A DNA stretch of 64,000 nt from Burkholderia seminalis DSM 23518 (GTDB lineage: Bacteria > Pseudomonadota > Gammaproteobacteria > Burkholderiales > Burkholderiaceae), in assembly GCF_902832885.1 (NCBI RefSeq), contig NZ_CADFDK010000005.1, positions 1 to 64,000 of the forward strand, written 5' to 3'. Position 1 is the first letter of the stretch, and the number at the start of each line of letters is the position of its first letter. A model generated the notes under the pieces. The model saw only the letters and a list, made by a program, of their open reading frames with translations. It was not told where the DNA came from and made no database searches. Position numbers and translations under genes: made by a program. Shown here piece by piece: positions 36,623-45,331 of the stretch.

Positions 36623-37546
36623 TTACTCCAGGTTTTGCACTTGCTCGCGCATCTGCTCGATCAACAGCTTGAGCGCCATCGACGCGTCGGCCAGTTCCTT
36701 CGCCGCCGCCTTCGAGCCGAGCGTGTTCGCTTCGCGATTCAGTTCCTGCATCATGAAGTCGAGGCGCTTGCCGACACGGCCGCCCTTCTCGATCACATGA
36801 CGCGTTTCGTTCAGGTGCGCGGTAAGCCGCGACAGCTCTTCCGCGATGTCGATCCGGATCCCGTACATCGTCACTTCCTGACGGATGCGTTCCGCGGCTT
36901 CCTCGCGCGTGACGATCGTCGCGCCGCCTTCGGGCGCCGCGAGGCCGAGCGCTTCCTGCAGGCGCTCGACGATCTTCTGCTGATGCTTGGCGATCAGCTC
37001 CGGCACGAGCGGCGTGATGCGCGCGACGATCGCTTCCATCTCGGTGACGTTCGACAGCAGCATCGTCGCCAGTTGCGCGCCTTCGCGCGAACGCACGACG
37101 ACGAGCTCGCCGATCGCTTCCTTGCCGCACGCGAGCACCGCGTCGCGAATCGCTTCCGCCGACACGCCGCTTTCGGCGAGCACGCCCGGCCAGCGCAGGA
37201 TCTCGCCCGCGCGCAGGCGGCCGACGCCCGGGAACGAATCGAGCACCGCACGCTCGAGATCGGCAAGCTGGCCGAGCGCCGACTGGTTCAGCGCGCCCGC
37301 GCCGATGCTCTGTTCGCCGCGCTGCAGGTTGATGCGCACGTCGACCTTGCCGCGCGACAGCTTGTTCATCAGCATTTCGCGCAGCGCGGGCTCGCACGCG
37401 CGCACGTCGTCCGGCATCCGGAAATTGAGGTCGAGGAAGCGCGAGTTCACGGTGCGCAGTTCGACCGACACGCTGGTGCCGCCGTTGCCGGTGGCCGTCG
37501 CGAGTTCGCGCGTCGCGCTCGCGTAGCCCGTCATGCTGTAGATCAT
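36623..37546 (-). CDS. YicC family endoribonuclease-like protein
   Basis: 307 aa starting MIYSMTGYASATRELATATG. The YicC N-terminal ('VSVELRTVNSRFLDLNFRMP') and C-terminal DUF1732 ('KRLDFMMQELNREANTLGSK') domains are both present. Family members have been linked to RNA cleavage and stationary-phase survival. It is the first gene of the minus-strand operon yicC-gmk-rpoZ-spoT, divergent from rph across 173 bases. The upstream in-frame extension to 37606 is not conserved in type. Confidence 0.92.
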   Translation of the reverse strand: MIYSMTGYASATRELATATGNGGTSVSVELRTVNSRFLDLNFRMPDDVRACEPALREMLMNKLSRGKVDVRINLQRGEQSIGAGALNQSALGQLADLERAVLDSFPGVGRLRAGEILRWPGVLAESGVSAEAIRDAVLACGKEAIGELVVVRSREGAQLATMLLSNVTEMEAIVARITPLVPELIAKHQQKIVERLQEALGLAAPEGGATIVTREEAAERIRQEVTMYGIRIDIAEELSRLTAHLNETRHVIEKGGRVGKRLDFMMQELNREANTLGSKAAAKELADASMALKLLIEQMREQVQNLE

Positions 37547-37719
37547 GGTTCGTCTCGCCGTCTGGGTGCCCTCGCGGGCGGGGATGTGTCGAAGCGCCCG
37601 GCGCATCGGAAAACGCGGGGCGGGAAGCGCGCATTATCCCATTTTTGCGGACCACCCCGCCGGGCAAGCCCGCCGTTCGGCGCTAAAATCGGGGTTTCCT
37701 CTCCTTCCGCGATTTCCCC

Positions 37720-38460
37720 ATGACGTCTTCCGTTTCCCGCCCGAGCGGCCGCCGCGCCGACGCACTGCGCAAGGTCGCCCTCACGCGCCACTACACGAAA
37801 CACGCCGAAGGCTCGGTGCTGGTCGAATTCGGCGACACCAAGGTGCTCTGCACCGCGAGCGTCTCCGAACGCGTGCCCGAGTTCCTGCGCGAGCGCGGGC
37901 AAGGCTGGCTGACCGCCGAATACGGGATGCTGCCGCGCGCGACGCACACGCGCAGCGACCGTGAAGCCGCGCGCGGCAAGCAGACCGGCCGCACGCAGGA
38001 AATTCAGCGCCTGATCGGCCGCGCGCTGCGCGCGGTGTTCGATCTCGAGGCGCTCGGCCCGCGCACGATCCACATCGACTGCGACGTGATCCAGGCCGAC
38101 GGCGGCACGCGCACCGCGAGCATCACCGGCGCCTTCGTCGCCGCGCACGATGCCGTGTCGACGCTGATCGCGGCCGGCAAGCTCGCGCGCTCGCCGATCA
38201 CCGACCACGTCGCCGCGATCTCGGTCGGCGTATACGAAGGCGCGCCGGTGCTCGACCTGGACTACGCGGAAGATTCGCAGTGCGACACCGACATGAACGT
38301 CGTGATGACGGGCGCCGGCGGCTTCGTCGAAGTCCAGGGCACGGCCGAGGGCATGCCGTTCTCGCGCGCCGAGATGAATGCGCTGCTCGACCTCGCGCAG
38401 GGCGGCATCGCCGAGCTCGTGCAGCTGCAGAAGGATGTCCTGGGCGCCGGCCATGCCTGA
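37720..38460 (+). CDS. rph: Ribonuclease PH
   Basis: 246 aa: [20 protein letters not shown], '[17 protein letters not shown]', '[17 protein letters not shown]' and '[18 protein letters not shown]', the phosphorolytic RNase PH pattern. It trims tRNA 3' ends using phosphate. It is the first gene of rph-rdgB-hemW. A TAAAAT box at ~37683-37688 may be its -10 element. Confidence 0.96.
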   Translation: MTSSVSRPSGRRADALRKVALTRHYTKHAEGSVLVEFGDTKVLCTASVSERVPEFLRERGQGWLTAEYGMLPRATHTRSDREAARGKQTGRTQEIQRLIGRALRAVFDLEALGPRTIHIDCDVIQADGGTRTASITGAFVAAHDAVSTLIAAGKLARSPITDHVAAISVGVYEGAPVLDLDYAEDSQCDTDMNVVMTGAGGFVEVQGTAEGMPFSRAEMNALLDLAQGGIAELVQLQKDVLGAGHA

Positions 38461-39079
38461 CGATCGCACCCTCGCGCCGCTGTCGCGCATCGTCCTCGCG
38501 TCGAACAACCCGGGCAAGCTGCGCGAATTCACCGCGCTGTTCGCGACGGTCGGCATCGAGATCGTCCCGCAGGGCGATCTCGCCGTGCCCGAAGCGGAAG
38601 AGCCGTTCGGCACGTTCATCGAGAATGCGCTGACGAAGGCGCGTCACGCGTCGCGGCTCACCGGGCTGCCGGCGATCGCCGACGATTCGGGCCTGTGCGT
38701 GCGCGTGCTGCGCGGTGCGCCGGGCGTCTATTCGGCACGTTACGCGCAGCGTGCGGGCCGCGACAAGGGCGACGCGGCGAACAACGCGTATCTCGTCGAG
38801 CAGCTGCGCGGGGTCGACGACCGGCGCGCATACTATTGCTGCGTGCTCGCGCTCGTGCGCCACGCGGACGATCCCGAGCCGCTGTTCGCCGAAGGGCGCT
38901 GGGCCGGCGAGATCGTCGATACGCCGCGCGGCGAGCACGGATTCGGCTACGACCCGTATTTCTACCTGCCGGCGCTCGGCGCGACGGCCGCGGAACTCGA
39001 TCCGGCCGTGAAGAACACGCACAGCCATCGCGCGCTGGCGCTGAAGGCGCTGCTGGCGCGGCTCGCGGAGGAAGCATGA
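38453..39079 (+). CDS. rdgB: XTP/dITP diphosphatase (RdgB/HAM1)
   Basis: 208 aa. [14 protein letters not shown] is the HAM1 N-terminal signature, with '[13 protein letters not shown]', 'PGVYSARYA' and '[12 protein letters not shown]'. It removes non-canonical purine nucleotides (XTP, dITP) from the pool. Its ATG lies eight bases inside the rph end, so the two are translationally coupled. Confidence 0.96.
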   Translation: MPDDRTLAPLSRIVLASNNPGKLREFTALFATVGIEIVPQGDLAVPEAEEPFGTFIENALTKARHASRLTGLPAIADDSGLCVRVLRGAPGVYSARYAQRAGRDKGDAANNAYLVEQLRGVDDRRAYYCCVLALVRHADDPEPLFAEGRWAGEIVDTPRGEHGFGYDPYFYLPALGATAAELDPAVKNTHSHRALALKALLARLAEEA

Positions 39080-39113
39080 GCATGCCCGTTACCCGTTCGC
39101 CGCAGGGGGTTGC

Positions 39114-40328
39114 ATGAGCCAGGCCGCGCAAACCGGCGCGCGCGTCGTCGCGACCTTCACGTCGCCCGGCCAGGTGCGGCTCACGTCGCTGCCGCCGCTC
39201 GCGCTGTACGTGCATTTCCCGTGGTGCGTGCGCAAGTGCCCGTATTGCGATTTCAACTCGCACGAATGGAAAGGCGAACGATTCCCGGAAACCGAGTACC
39301 TCGATGCGCTGCGTGCCGATCTCGAGCAGGCGCTGCCGCTCGTGTGGGGGCGGCAGGTGCATACCGTGTTCATCGGCGGCGGCACGCCGAGCCTGCTGTC
39401 GGCGGCCGGCCTCGACCGGATGCTGTCCGACGTGCGCGCGCTGCTGCCGCTCGACGCCGATGCCGAGATCACGCTCGAGGCGAATCCGGGCACGTTCGAG
39501 GCCGCGAAGTTCGCGCAGTTCCGCGCGAGCGGCGTGAACCGCCTGTCGGTCGGCATCCAGAGCTTCAACGAAACGCACCTGAAGGCGCTCGGCCGGATTC
39601 ACGATACCGCGCAGGCGCGCGCGGCCGTCGAGATCGCCGCGAAGAACTTCGACAACTTCAACCTCGACCTGATGTTCGCGCTGCCGAACCAGACGCTCGA
39701 CGAATGCCGCACCGACATCGAGACCGCGCTGTCGTTCGCGCCGCCGCATCTGTCGCTGTATCACCTGACGCTCGAGCCGAACACGCTGTTCGCGAAGTTC
39801 CCGCCCGTCGTCCCCGACGACGACGCGTCGGCCGACATGCAGGAGTGGATCCACGCACGCACGGCCGAGGCCGGCTACGGACGCTATGAGGTGTCCGCGT
39901 ATGCGAAGCCGAATCATCAGTGCAAGCACAACCTGAACTACTGGCGCTTCGGCGACTACCTCGGGATCGGCGCGGGCGCGCACACGAAGCTGTCGTTCCC
40001 GAACCGGATCCTGCGGCAGGCGCGCTACAAGCATCCGGCGACCTTCATCGAGCAGGCGAAGGCCGGCACGGCCGTGCAGGAAGAGCGCGAAGTCGGCGCC
40101 CGCGACCTGCCGTTCGAGTTCATGCTGAACACGCTGCGGCTCGTCGAGGGCTTCCCCGTGCACAGTTTCGCGGAGCGCACGGGCCTGCCGATGAGCACGA
40201 TCGAGCCGGCGCTGCAGGAAGCGGAGCGACGCGGGCTGATCGCGCGCGATTTCGCGCAGATCGCGCCGACACCGCTCGGCCAGCGTTTTCTCAACGACCT
40301 GCAGGAATTGTTCCTGCGTGACGATTGA
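39114..40328 (+). CDS. hemW: Radical SAM haem chaperone HemW
   Basis: 404 aa. The FeS cluster motif is CVRKCPYCDF, with Cys38, Cys42 and Cys45, then 'TVFIGGGTPSLL', 'GVNRLSVGIQSFNETHLKALG' and 'NFDNFNLDLMFALPNQT'. The CxxxCxxC spacing, and the lack of the extra Cys after it that HemN has, mark it as HemW (haem insertion) rather than coproporphyrinogen dehydrogenase. GGGGG precedes the ATG. A 13-codon frame (39076-39117) ends by overlapping this ATG and could couple it to rdgB. Confidence 0.92.
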   Translation: MSQAAQTGARVVATFTSPGQVRLTSLPPLALYVHFPWCVRKCPYCDFNSHEWKGERFPETEYLDALRADLEQALPLVWGRQVHTVFIGGGTPSLLSAAGLDRMLSDVRALLPLDADAEITLEANPGTFEAAKFAQFRASGVNRLSVGIQSFNETHLKALGRIHDTAQARAAVEIAAKNFDNFNLDLMFALPNQTLDECRTDIETALSFAPPHLSLYHLTLEPNTLFAKFPPVVPDDDASADMQEWIHARTAEAGYGRYEVSAYAKPNHQCKHNLNYWRFGDYLGIGAGAHTKLSFPNRILRQARYKHPATFIEQAKAGTAVQEEREVGARDLPFEFMLNTLRLVEGFPVHSFAERTGLPMSTIEPALQEAERRGLIARDFAQIAPTPLGQRFLNDLQELFLRDD

Positions 40329-40372
40329 CGGGATGAACGCGGCGGCATTTCGGTTACAATGCCGCCTCGTGT

Positions 40373-40460
40373 GGAAGCGTGGCCGAGCGGTTTAAGGCAC
40401 CGGTCTTGAAAACCGGCGACGGGAAACTGTCCGTGAGTTCGAATCTCACCGCTTCCGCCA
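40373..40460 (+). tRNA. tRNA-Ser (TGA anticodon)
   Basis: 88 bases with the long variable arm of class II tRNAs. Acceptor GGAAGCG pairs with CGCTTCC, the anticodon loop is CTTGAAA (TGA), the T-arm is AGTTCGAATCT and CCA is encoded. A TACAAT box stands about 15 bases upstream. Confidence 0.97.
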
Positions 40461-40473
40461 GGAAGTTCGCCCA

Positions 40474-40506
40474 ACCCCGTCCATTCATCGAATGACGGGG
40501 TTTTTG
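40474..40506 (+). terminator. Terminator after tRNA-Ser
   Basis: CCCCGTC-CATTC-ATC-GAATG-ACGGGG stem with one bulge, followed by TTTTTG. Confidence 0.85.
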
Positions 40507-40609
40507 TTTGGCGGTTTGCCCGTGCGTGCGTGCTCCTCACGTTCCGACGCGTCGCGCCGGATGCCGTTACAATCCCGCGCTCCGATTCGCGAAACGGGAA
40601 ACCCACTTC

Positions 40610-41005
40610 ATGAAGCCCCTCATCGTCTCGTCGCTCGTCGCCATGCTGGCCGCCGTCAGCACGCATGCGGCCGCCGACACCGCGTCCGGCAGCGGCGCGC
40701 AGGCATCGTGCGCGATCGCAACCGTCAGCGGCGTCGGCGGTTCGCCGCGCGGCCTGAGCGAATACCTCGCGAGCCCGGCACCGTACAACTACCTGAAGGA
40801 CAACGATCTTCAGTGCAAGGTGTCGGACGACGGACGCACGTCCAATTGCACCGGCGTCACCTACCTGCGCAACGAACAGGTCAGCGTGTACGACGATTCC
40901 GATCCGACGACGCTCACCGTCGTCGCGCGCGTGGAACTCGACCACGGCCAGAAATACCCGGTGATCATCGTCGTGCAGCGCAAGGATGCGCGCTGCAAGC
41001 CATGA
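40610..41005 (+). CDS. Small secreted hypothetical protein
   Basis: 131 aa. The signal peptide ends near residue 22 (HAAA-DTASG). The mature protein has four Cys (ASCAI, LQCKV, SNCTG, ARCKP) that could form two disulfides, and a beta-rich pattern ending 'GQKYPVIIVVQRKDARC'. No family is recognised. It is probably periplasmic. It stands alone between tRNA-Ser and another small gene. Confidence 0.7.
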   Translation: MKPLIVSSLVAMLAAVSTHAAADTASGSGAQASCAIATVSGVGGSPRGLSEYLASPAPYNYLKDNDLQCKVSDDGRTSNCTGVTYLRNEQVSVYDDSDPTTLTVVARVELDHGQKYPVIIVVQRKDARCKP

Positions 41006-41178
41006 CGCCGCCTCGCACGCGCCGCTTCCAATCGGGACGGAACGTGCCCGAATGCCGCGCCGGAAGCCTCCCGGCCCGCCCCGCGATCACCTAGAATTCG
41101 TTCAACACGGCGACACGACCGCCGCCGCGTACTCGATGCCGCACGCGCCACCCCTGCGCGCGGCACACGGAGATCGCC

Positions 41179-41472
41179 ATGACCGAACTGTCGAGCGCGA
41201 CGCAACCCGTCGATTACGAAGGCTTCGAGATCCATGTCGTGCCGGCCGCCGCGCCCGGCAGCGACACGCGCCATACCTACACCGGCTACGTGTGCCATCC
41301 GGGCGCGAACCCCGCGCTGCCCGGCCATGCCGTGGCGTTTCACGCGGATGGCGAGGAAAGCTTCGCGACCGTCGACGAGGCCGTCCATGAAGCCGTGCAC
41401 ATCGGCAAGAGCATCATCGACGGCACGCACCCCGACCTGTCGGTACTGTCGCTCGTCACGCACGGCTTCTGA
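41179..41472 (+). CDS. Conserved-looking small hypothetical protein
   Basis: 97 aa: MTELSSATQPVDYEGFEIHV ... 'HPGANPALPGHAVAFHADGE', 'TVDEAVHEAVHIGKSIIDGT'. The single compact alpha/beta pattern (a strand pair, then a helix with Asp/Glu/His) resembles small DUF folds seen in Burkholderia, but I cannot name one. There is no signal or membrane span. A GGAGAT-like site precedes the ATG. Confidence 0.65.
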   Translation: MTELSSATQPVDYEGFEIHVVPAAAPGSDTRHTYTGYVCHPGANPALPGHAVAFHADGEESFATVDEAVHEAVHIGKSIIDGTHPDLSVLSLVTHGF

Positions 41473-41755
41473 ACCCGGTGAAAGGCCTCGCGGGCGATCG
41501 CGCGGCCGGCTGGCCGCGGTGCGCACCGCCGGGCCGTCATGCCCGGCCGGACGATCGCGGCGTGCCGTGCCTTTCAACCTTGCGCCACGCACGCAGCCGC
41601 CACGCGTCGCGTTACATCGCGATGCGCGATGCGGCCGCCCGGCCGTCATCATCGGCGATCACAGTGTCCGGCCTCGCGCGCTATGCGTTTCTCCCCATAT
41701 CGTCTCGCGCCGGGACGCCTATCATTTTTTTATAGTCCCTTCCGGCCGTCACCTC

Positions 41756-42248
41756 ATGCGCCCCCCCTCTCCGTCCGCGCGTCGCCCGGCTGCGTGTTGC
41801 CGCGCTGACCGTCGCCGCCCTGCTTGCCGCGTGCACGATCACGCCCCCTTCGTCGCTACACTCGGTGCTGACGATTCCGTCGATCGTCCGCAGCGGCAAC
41901 CTCGACCAGTATCGCGTCGAAGTCGCGCACCGCGTCGCCGAGCGCAATCCGTCCGGCATGCTGCGCGGCACGCCGCAGGCGATGCTCCGATCGCTCGTCG
42001 TCGTGTCCTTCACCGTCGACGGCAGTGGCCGTCTCGTCAACGCGTCCGTCTATCGCAGCAACGGCGACAGCGAGGCCGAAGCGCTCGCCCTCGCATCGCT
42101 GCGCCGCTCGACGCCGCTGCCGGCGCCGCCGTCGCGGCTGCTCGACGGCAACGGCCGGCTCGAACTGATGGAAGGCTGGCTCTTCAACGACGACGGCCAC
42201 TTCCAGCTGCAAAGCACGGCGTCCGCGCAGGCGCAATCGATCGACTGA
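41756..42248 (+). pseudogene. TonB-C-like lipoprotein gene frameshifted at a C tract
   Basis: The frame 41769-42248 encodes a lipoprotein signal ('RLRVAALTVAALLAAC') and a TonB C-terminal-like domain ('VVVSFTVDGSGRLVNASVYR', 'ALASLRRSTPLPAPP'), but has no start codon and an in-frame stop (TAG) at 41733. The ATG at 41756 is followed by seven C (41761-41767); with six C it would run straight into this frame as MRPPLRPRVARLRVAAL, placing the lipobox LLAAC at residue 25. It is therefore either a slipped (off) phase-variable gene, a recent pseudogene or a sequencing error. The likely product is an envelope lipoprotein of ~160 residues. Confidence 0.7.
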
Positions 42249-42266
42249 CGCGCCGCCGCCGCGCGA

Positions 42267-42296
42267 TTGCCGGCCTGCGGCGGCGCTGGCTATAAT
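42267..42296 (+). promoter_or_regulatory. Sigma70 promoter upstream of the MHS transporter
   Basis: TTGCCG at 42267-42272, an 18-base spacer, then TATAAT at 42291-42296. It lies ~260 bases upstream of the ATG, so the leader would be long; the leader is GC-rich and I see no known riboswitch in it. Confidence 0.6.
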
Positions 42297-42559
42297 TTTC
42301 CGCACCCGCGCGGCCATCACGCCGCGCGCGCGTTCGCGCGCTCCACCCGGCACGCGAGCCGACCACGCCGGCACCGGGCGGCGGCGACCTACCCGTCTCC
42401 ATCGTCGACCGGCGGGTGACGTCCGCGTCACGGCGCGCGTCCACGCCGCCCTCGCGTCATCCGCAGCACCCGCATCATCCGCTCGGCCGCACCCGGCAGG
42501 CGCCCGCCTGTCCGGCCGCACCCCCGGCCGACCGCCCCAACGACAAAACGGAGACATCC

Positions 42560-43870
42560 ATGTCCGCATCCCCCCCGACCGTTGCTCACGCAACCGGTTC
42601 GGCCGGCGCCGTCAGCCACCGGCGCATCGTGTTCGCGAGCTTCATCGGCACCGCGATCGAGTTCTACGATTTCTATGTGTACGCAACGGCCGCCGCGCTC
42701 GTCATCGGCCCCGTATTCTTCCCGCATGGTTCCGCGACCGCACAGGCGCTGTCCGCGTTCGTCACGTTCGGCATCGCGTTCATTGCCCGCCCGATCGGCT
42801 CGTTCCTGTTCGGGCACTTCGGCGACCGCATCGGCCGCAAGTCGACGCTCGTCGCGTCGCTGCTCGTGATGGGCGTGTCGACCACCGCGATCGGCTTCGT
42901 GCCCGGCTACGACGCGATCGGCACGCTCGCGCCGGTGCTGCTGTGCGTGCTGCGCTTCGGCCAGGGCATCGGCCTCGGCGGCGAATGGGGCGGCGCGGCG
43001 CTGCTCGCGACCGAGCACGCGCCGCGGGGCAAGCGCGGCTGGTTCGGGATGTTCCCGCAACTCGGGCCGTCGGTCGGCTTCCTGATGTCGAACGGTCTGT
43101 TCTTCGCGCTCGCGCTGTCGCTGTCCGACGAGCAGTTCCGCAGCTGGGGCTGGCGCATTCCGTTCCTCGTCAGCGCGGTGCTCGTCGCGCTCGGCCTGTA
43201 CGTGCGGCTGAAGATCACCGAGACGCCCGCGTTCCAGGCCGCGCTCGAGCGCAACGAACGCGTGCGCGTGCCGGTCGCGACGCTCGTCACGCAACACTGG
43301 CAGCCGACGCTGCTCGGCGCGCTCGCGATGGTCGTCTGCTATACGCTGTTCTATATCTCGACGGTGTTCTCGCTGTCGTACGGCGTGACGGCGTTGCATA
43401 TTCCGCGTCAGAGCTTCCTCGGGCTGCTGTGCCTTGCCGTCGTGTTCATGGGGCTCGCGACGCCGCTGTCCGCCTGGGCGTCGGACCGCTTTGGCCGCAA
43501 GCCGGTGCTGATCGCCGGTGCGATCGCCGCGCTGCTGTCGGGTTTCGCGATGGAGCCGCTGCTCGGCAGCGGCTCGATGCCGCTCGTCGCGCTGTTCCTG
43601 ACGATCGAACTGTTCCTGATGGGCGTGACGTTCGCACCGATGGGCGCGCTGCTGCCGGAGTTGTTCCCGACCAACGTCCGCTATACGGGCGCGGGCGTGG
43701 CATACAACCTCGGCGGGATCCTCGGTGCGTCGATCGCGCCATATATCGCGCAGCTGCTGGCGGCGCGCGGCGGGCTGTCGTGGGTTGGCGGCTACGTGTC
43801 GATCGCGGCGGCGATCAGCCTGATCGGCGTGCTGCTGATGCGCGAAACGCGCGACGCATCGCTCGTCTGA
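42560..43870 (+). CDS. MFS transporter, MHS family
   Basis: 436 aa, twelve membrane helices. 'FASFIGTAIEFYDFYVYATA' and 'FIARPIGSFLFGHFGDRIGRK' are the metabolite:H+ symporter signature (ShiA/ProP/KgtP relatives), with 'GEWGGAALLATEHAPRGKRG' and a second 'DRFGRKPVL' motif. It is an inner-membrane proton symporter for a small organic acid, betaine or similar solute; the substrate is unknown. ACGGAGAC precedes the ATG at 42560. Confidence 0.88.
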   Translation: MSASPPTVAHATGSAGAVSHRRIVFASFIGTAIEFYDFYVYATAAALVIGPVFFPHGSATAQALSAFVTFGIAFIARPIGSFLFGHFGDRIGRKSTLVASLLVMGVSTTAIGFVPGYDAIGTLAPVLLCVLRFGQGIGLGGEWGGAALLATEHAPRGKRGWFGMFPQLGPSVGFLMSNGLFFALALSLSDEQFRSWGWRIPFLVSAVLVALGLYVRLKITETPAFQAALERNERVRVPVATLVTQHWQPTLLGALAMVVCYTLFYISTVFSLSYGVTALHIPRQSFLGLLCLAVVFMGLATPLSAWASDRFGRKPVLIAGAIAALLSGFAMEPLLGSGSMPLVALFLTIELFLMGVTFAPMGALLPELFPTNVRYTGAGVAYNLGGILGASIAPYIAQLLAARGGLSWVGGYVSIAAAISLIGVLLMRETRDASLV

Positions 43871-43974
43871 GCCTCCGGGGCGACCCGGGTTGCGCGGCGG
43901 CAGGCGCTGCCTATACTCGATCCTGGGCGCGCCGTTGCGCGCCCGGGGATCCCGCCCCGAAAGGAGCCGCCGCC

Positions 43975-44154
43975 ATGACCATCCGCCTCGGCAATGCCGA
44001 TCTCGTCCTGATCCTCGCACTCGCGCTGGGTGGCGCGCTGCTGCTGGCGCTGCGGTTCCGGCCGAAGACGTGGCGCGGCCTCGTGTTCGAGGCGCTGCTG
44101 GCGAATCTGGCGGCTGTCGCCGCCGTCATCACGGTCGAGGCGCTGCTGGCCTGA
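43975..44154 (+). CDS. Small two-helix membrane protein (59 aa)
   Basis: MTIRLGNADLVLILALALGG ... with helices at ~8-27 and ~40-58, joined by a basic loop (RFRPKTWRG). A canonical AAGGAG site is 8 bases before the ATG. Third positions are almost all G/C. It has no known family. It is convergent with waaC 20 bases away. Confidence 0.7.
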   Translation: MTIRLGNADLVLILALALGGALLLALRFRPKTWRGLVFEALLANLAAVAAVITVEALLA

Positions 44155-44174
44155 ACCGGCCGGCGGCCCGGCTT

Positions 44175-45173
44175 TCAGGCGGTCAGTCGCGCGCGCTGCG
44201 CTCCATAGGCAGGGGCGACCGCATCGATCGCATCCAGCGCCTCGTCGACGGACGGCATCGCGCCGGGCTCGCCGATCGACAGCGCGTTCGGCGCACCGCC
44301 GATCCCGCAATGGTGGCGCGACGTCGCGACGAAAATCATCACGGTCGGCCGCCGCAGCGCGTGCGCCATATGGACGAACCCCGTATCGACCCCCACCACC
44401 AGCGCGGCCCGGCCGAGCGCCGCACCAAGTTCGCGCACCGTCATCGCCGGTAACACGATCGCGCCCGGCGCGCGCGCGGCGATGTCCTGCGCATCGTCAC
44501 GCTCGGCGCTCGATCCCCACGGCAACAGCACCCGCACACCGCTCGCCATCATCTGCGTGGCCAGCGCGGCCCAATGGTCGGCCGGCCATTTCTTGTCGGG
44601 ATTCGACGTCGCATGGAACAGCAGCATGAACGGTCCGCCGTCGGTCACGGCCGGCGGCAGGTTCGCGTCCTGCGGCGGAACGATGCCGTATGACGCGATG
44701 CCTTCGGGCCGGTAGCCGAGCGCCTCGCCGGCGCTCACGCGCATCCCGTGCCACGCGTCGCAATCCGGCCGCGGGCCGAAACGATGCGAATACGCGAAGC
44801 GCGCGCCCGCTTCGCCGAGATCCTGCGTCTGGTAGCCGACACGGCGCGCGGCGCGTGCCAGCGCCGAGATGATCGCGCTCTTGTAGACCCCGTGCAGATC
44901 GATGACCGCATCGTAGCGATGCGCGCGCAACGCGCCGATCGACGCCGAGATCGCCTTCAGGTCGCCGACGTTCCGCAGCTTCTTGAAGCGACGCAGCGGC
45001 GCGCACAGCACGGCGCTCACGCCCGGATGCCAGCGCACGACCTCGGCACACGATTCGTCCACGGCCCAGTCGACCGCCACACCGGGAAAGGCACGATGCA
45101 GGTCCGCGACGACAGGGAGCGTCTGGACGACGTCGCCGAGCGACGTCACTTTCACGATGAGGATGCGTTTCAC
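44175..45173 (-). CDS. waaC: Lipopolysaccharide heptosyltransferase I
   Basis: 332 aa, GT9 family: MKRILIVKVTSLGDVVQTLP at the N-terminus, 'WAVDESCAEVVRWHPGV', 'VIDLHGVYKSA' and the C-terminal nucleotide-binding stretch 'LVVGVDTGFVHMAHALRRPT'. It adds the first heptose to Kdo of the LPS inner core at the inner membrane. The N-terminal Lys and the 'DTGFVHMAHAL' motif fit WaaC better than WaaF. No other LPS core gene is adjacent in this window. Confidence 0.92.
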   Translation of the reverse strand: MKRILIVKVTSLGDVVQTLPVVADLHRAFPGVAVDWAVDESCAEVVRWHPGVSAVLCAPLRRFKKLRNVGDLKAISASIGALRAHRYDAVIDLHGVYKSAIISALARAARRVGYQTQDLGEAGARFAYSHRFGPRPDCDAWHGMRVSAGEALGYRPEGIASYGIVPPQDANLPPAVTDGGPFMLLFHATSNPDKKWPADHWAALATQMMASGVRVLLPWGSSAERDDAQDIAARAPGAIVLPAMTVRELGAALGRAALVVGVDTGFVHMAHALRRPTVMIFVATSRHHCGIGGAPNALSIGEPGAMPSVDEALDAIDAVAPAYGAQRARLTA

Positions 45174-45331
45174 GTTTGCGGGAAAGAGCCAGCCATTTGG
45201 GGATGCTAACGACGGATGCCCGTCGCGGACATTACTTCCTGATTACATTTGCAACGAAATGCTACAACCTTGCAAAACATTGTCACCCGACTGCGCGGCC
45301 CCGGTTCTTTCTATAATCGATCCTTTGCCTG

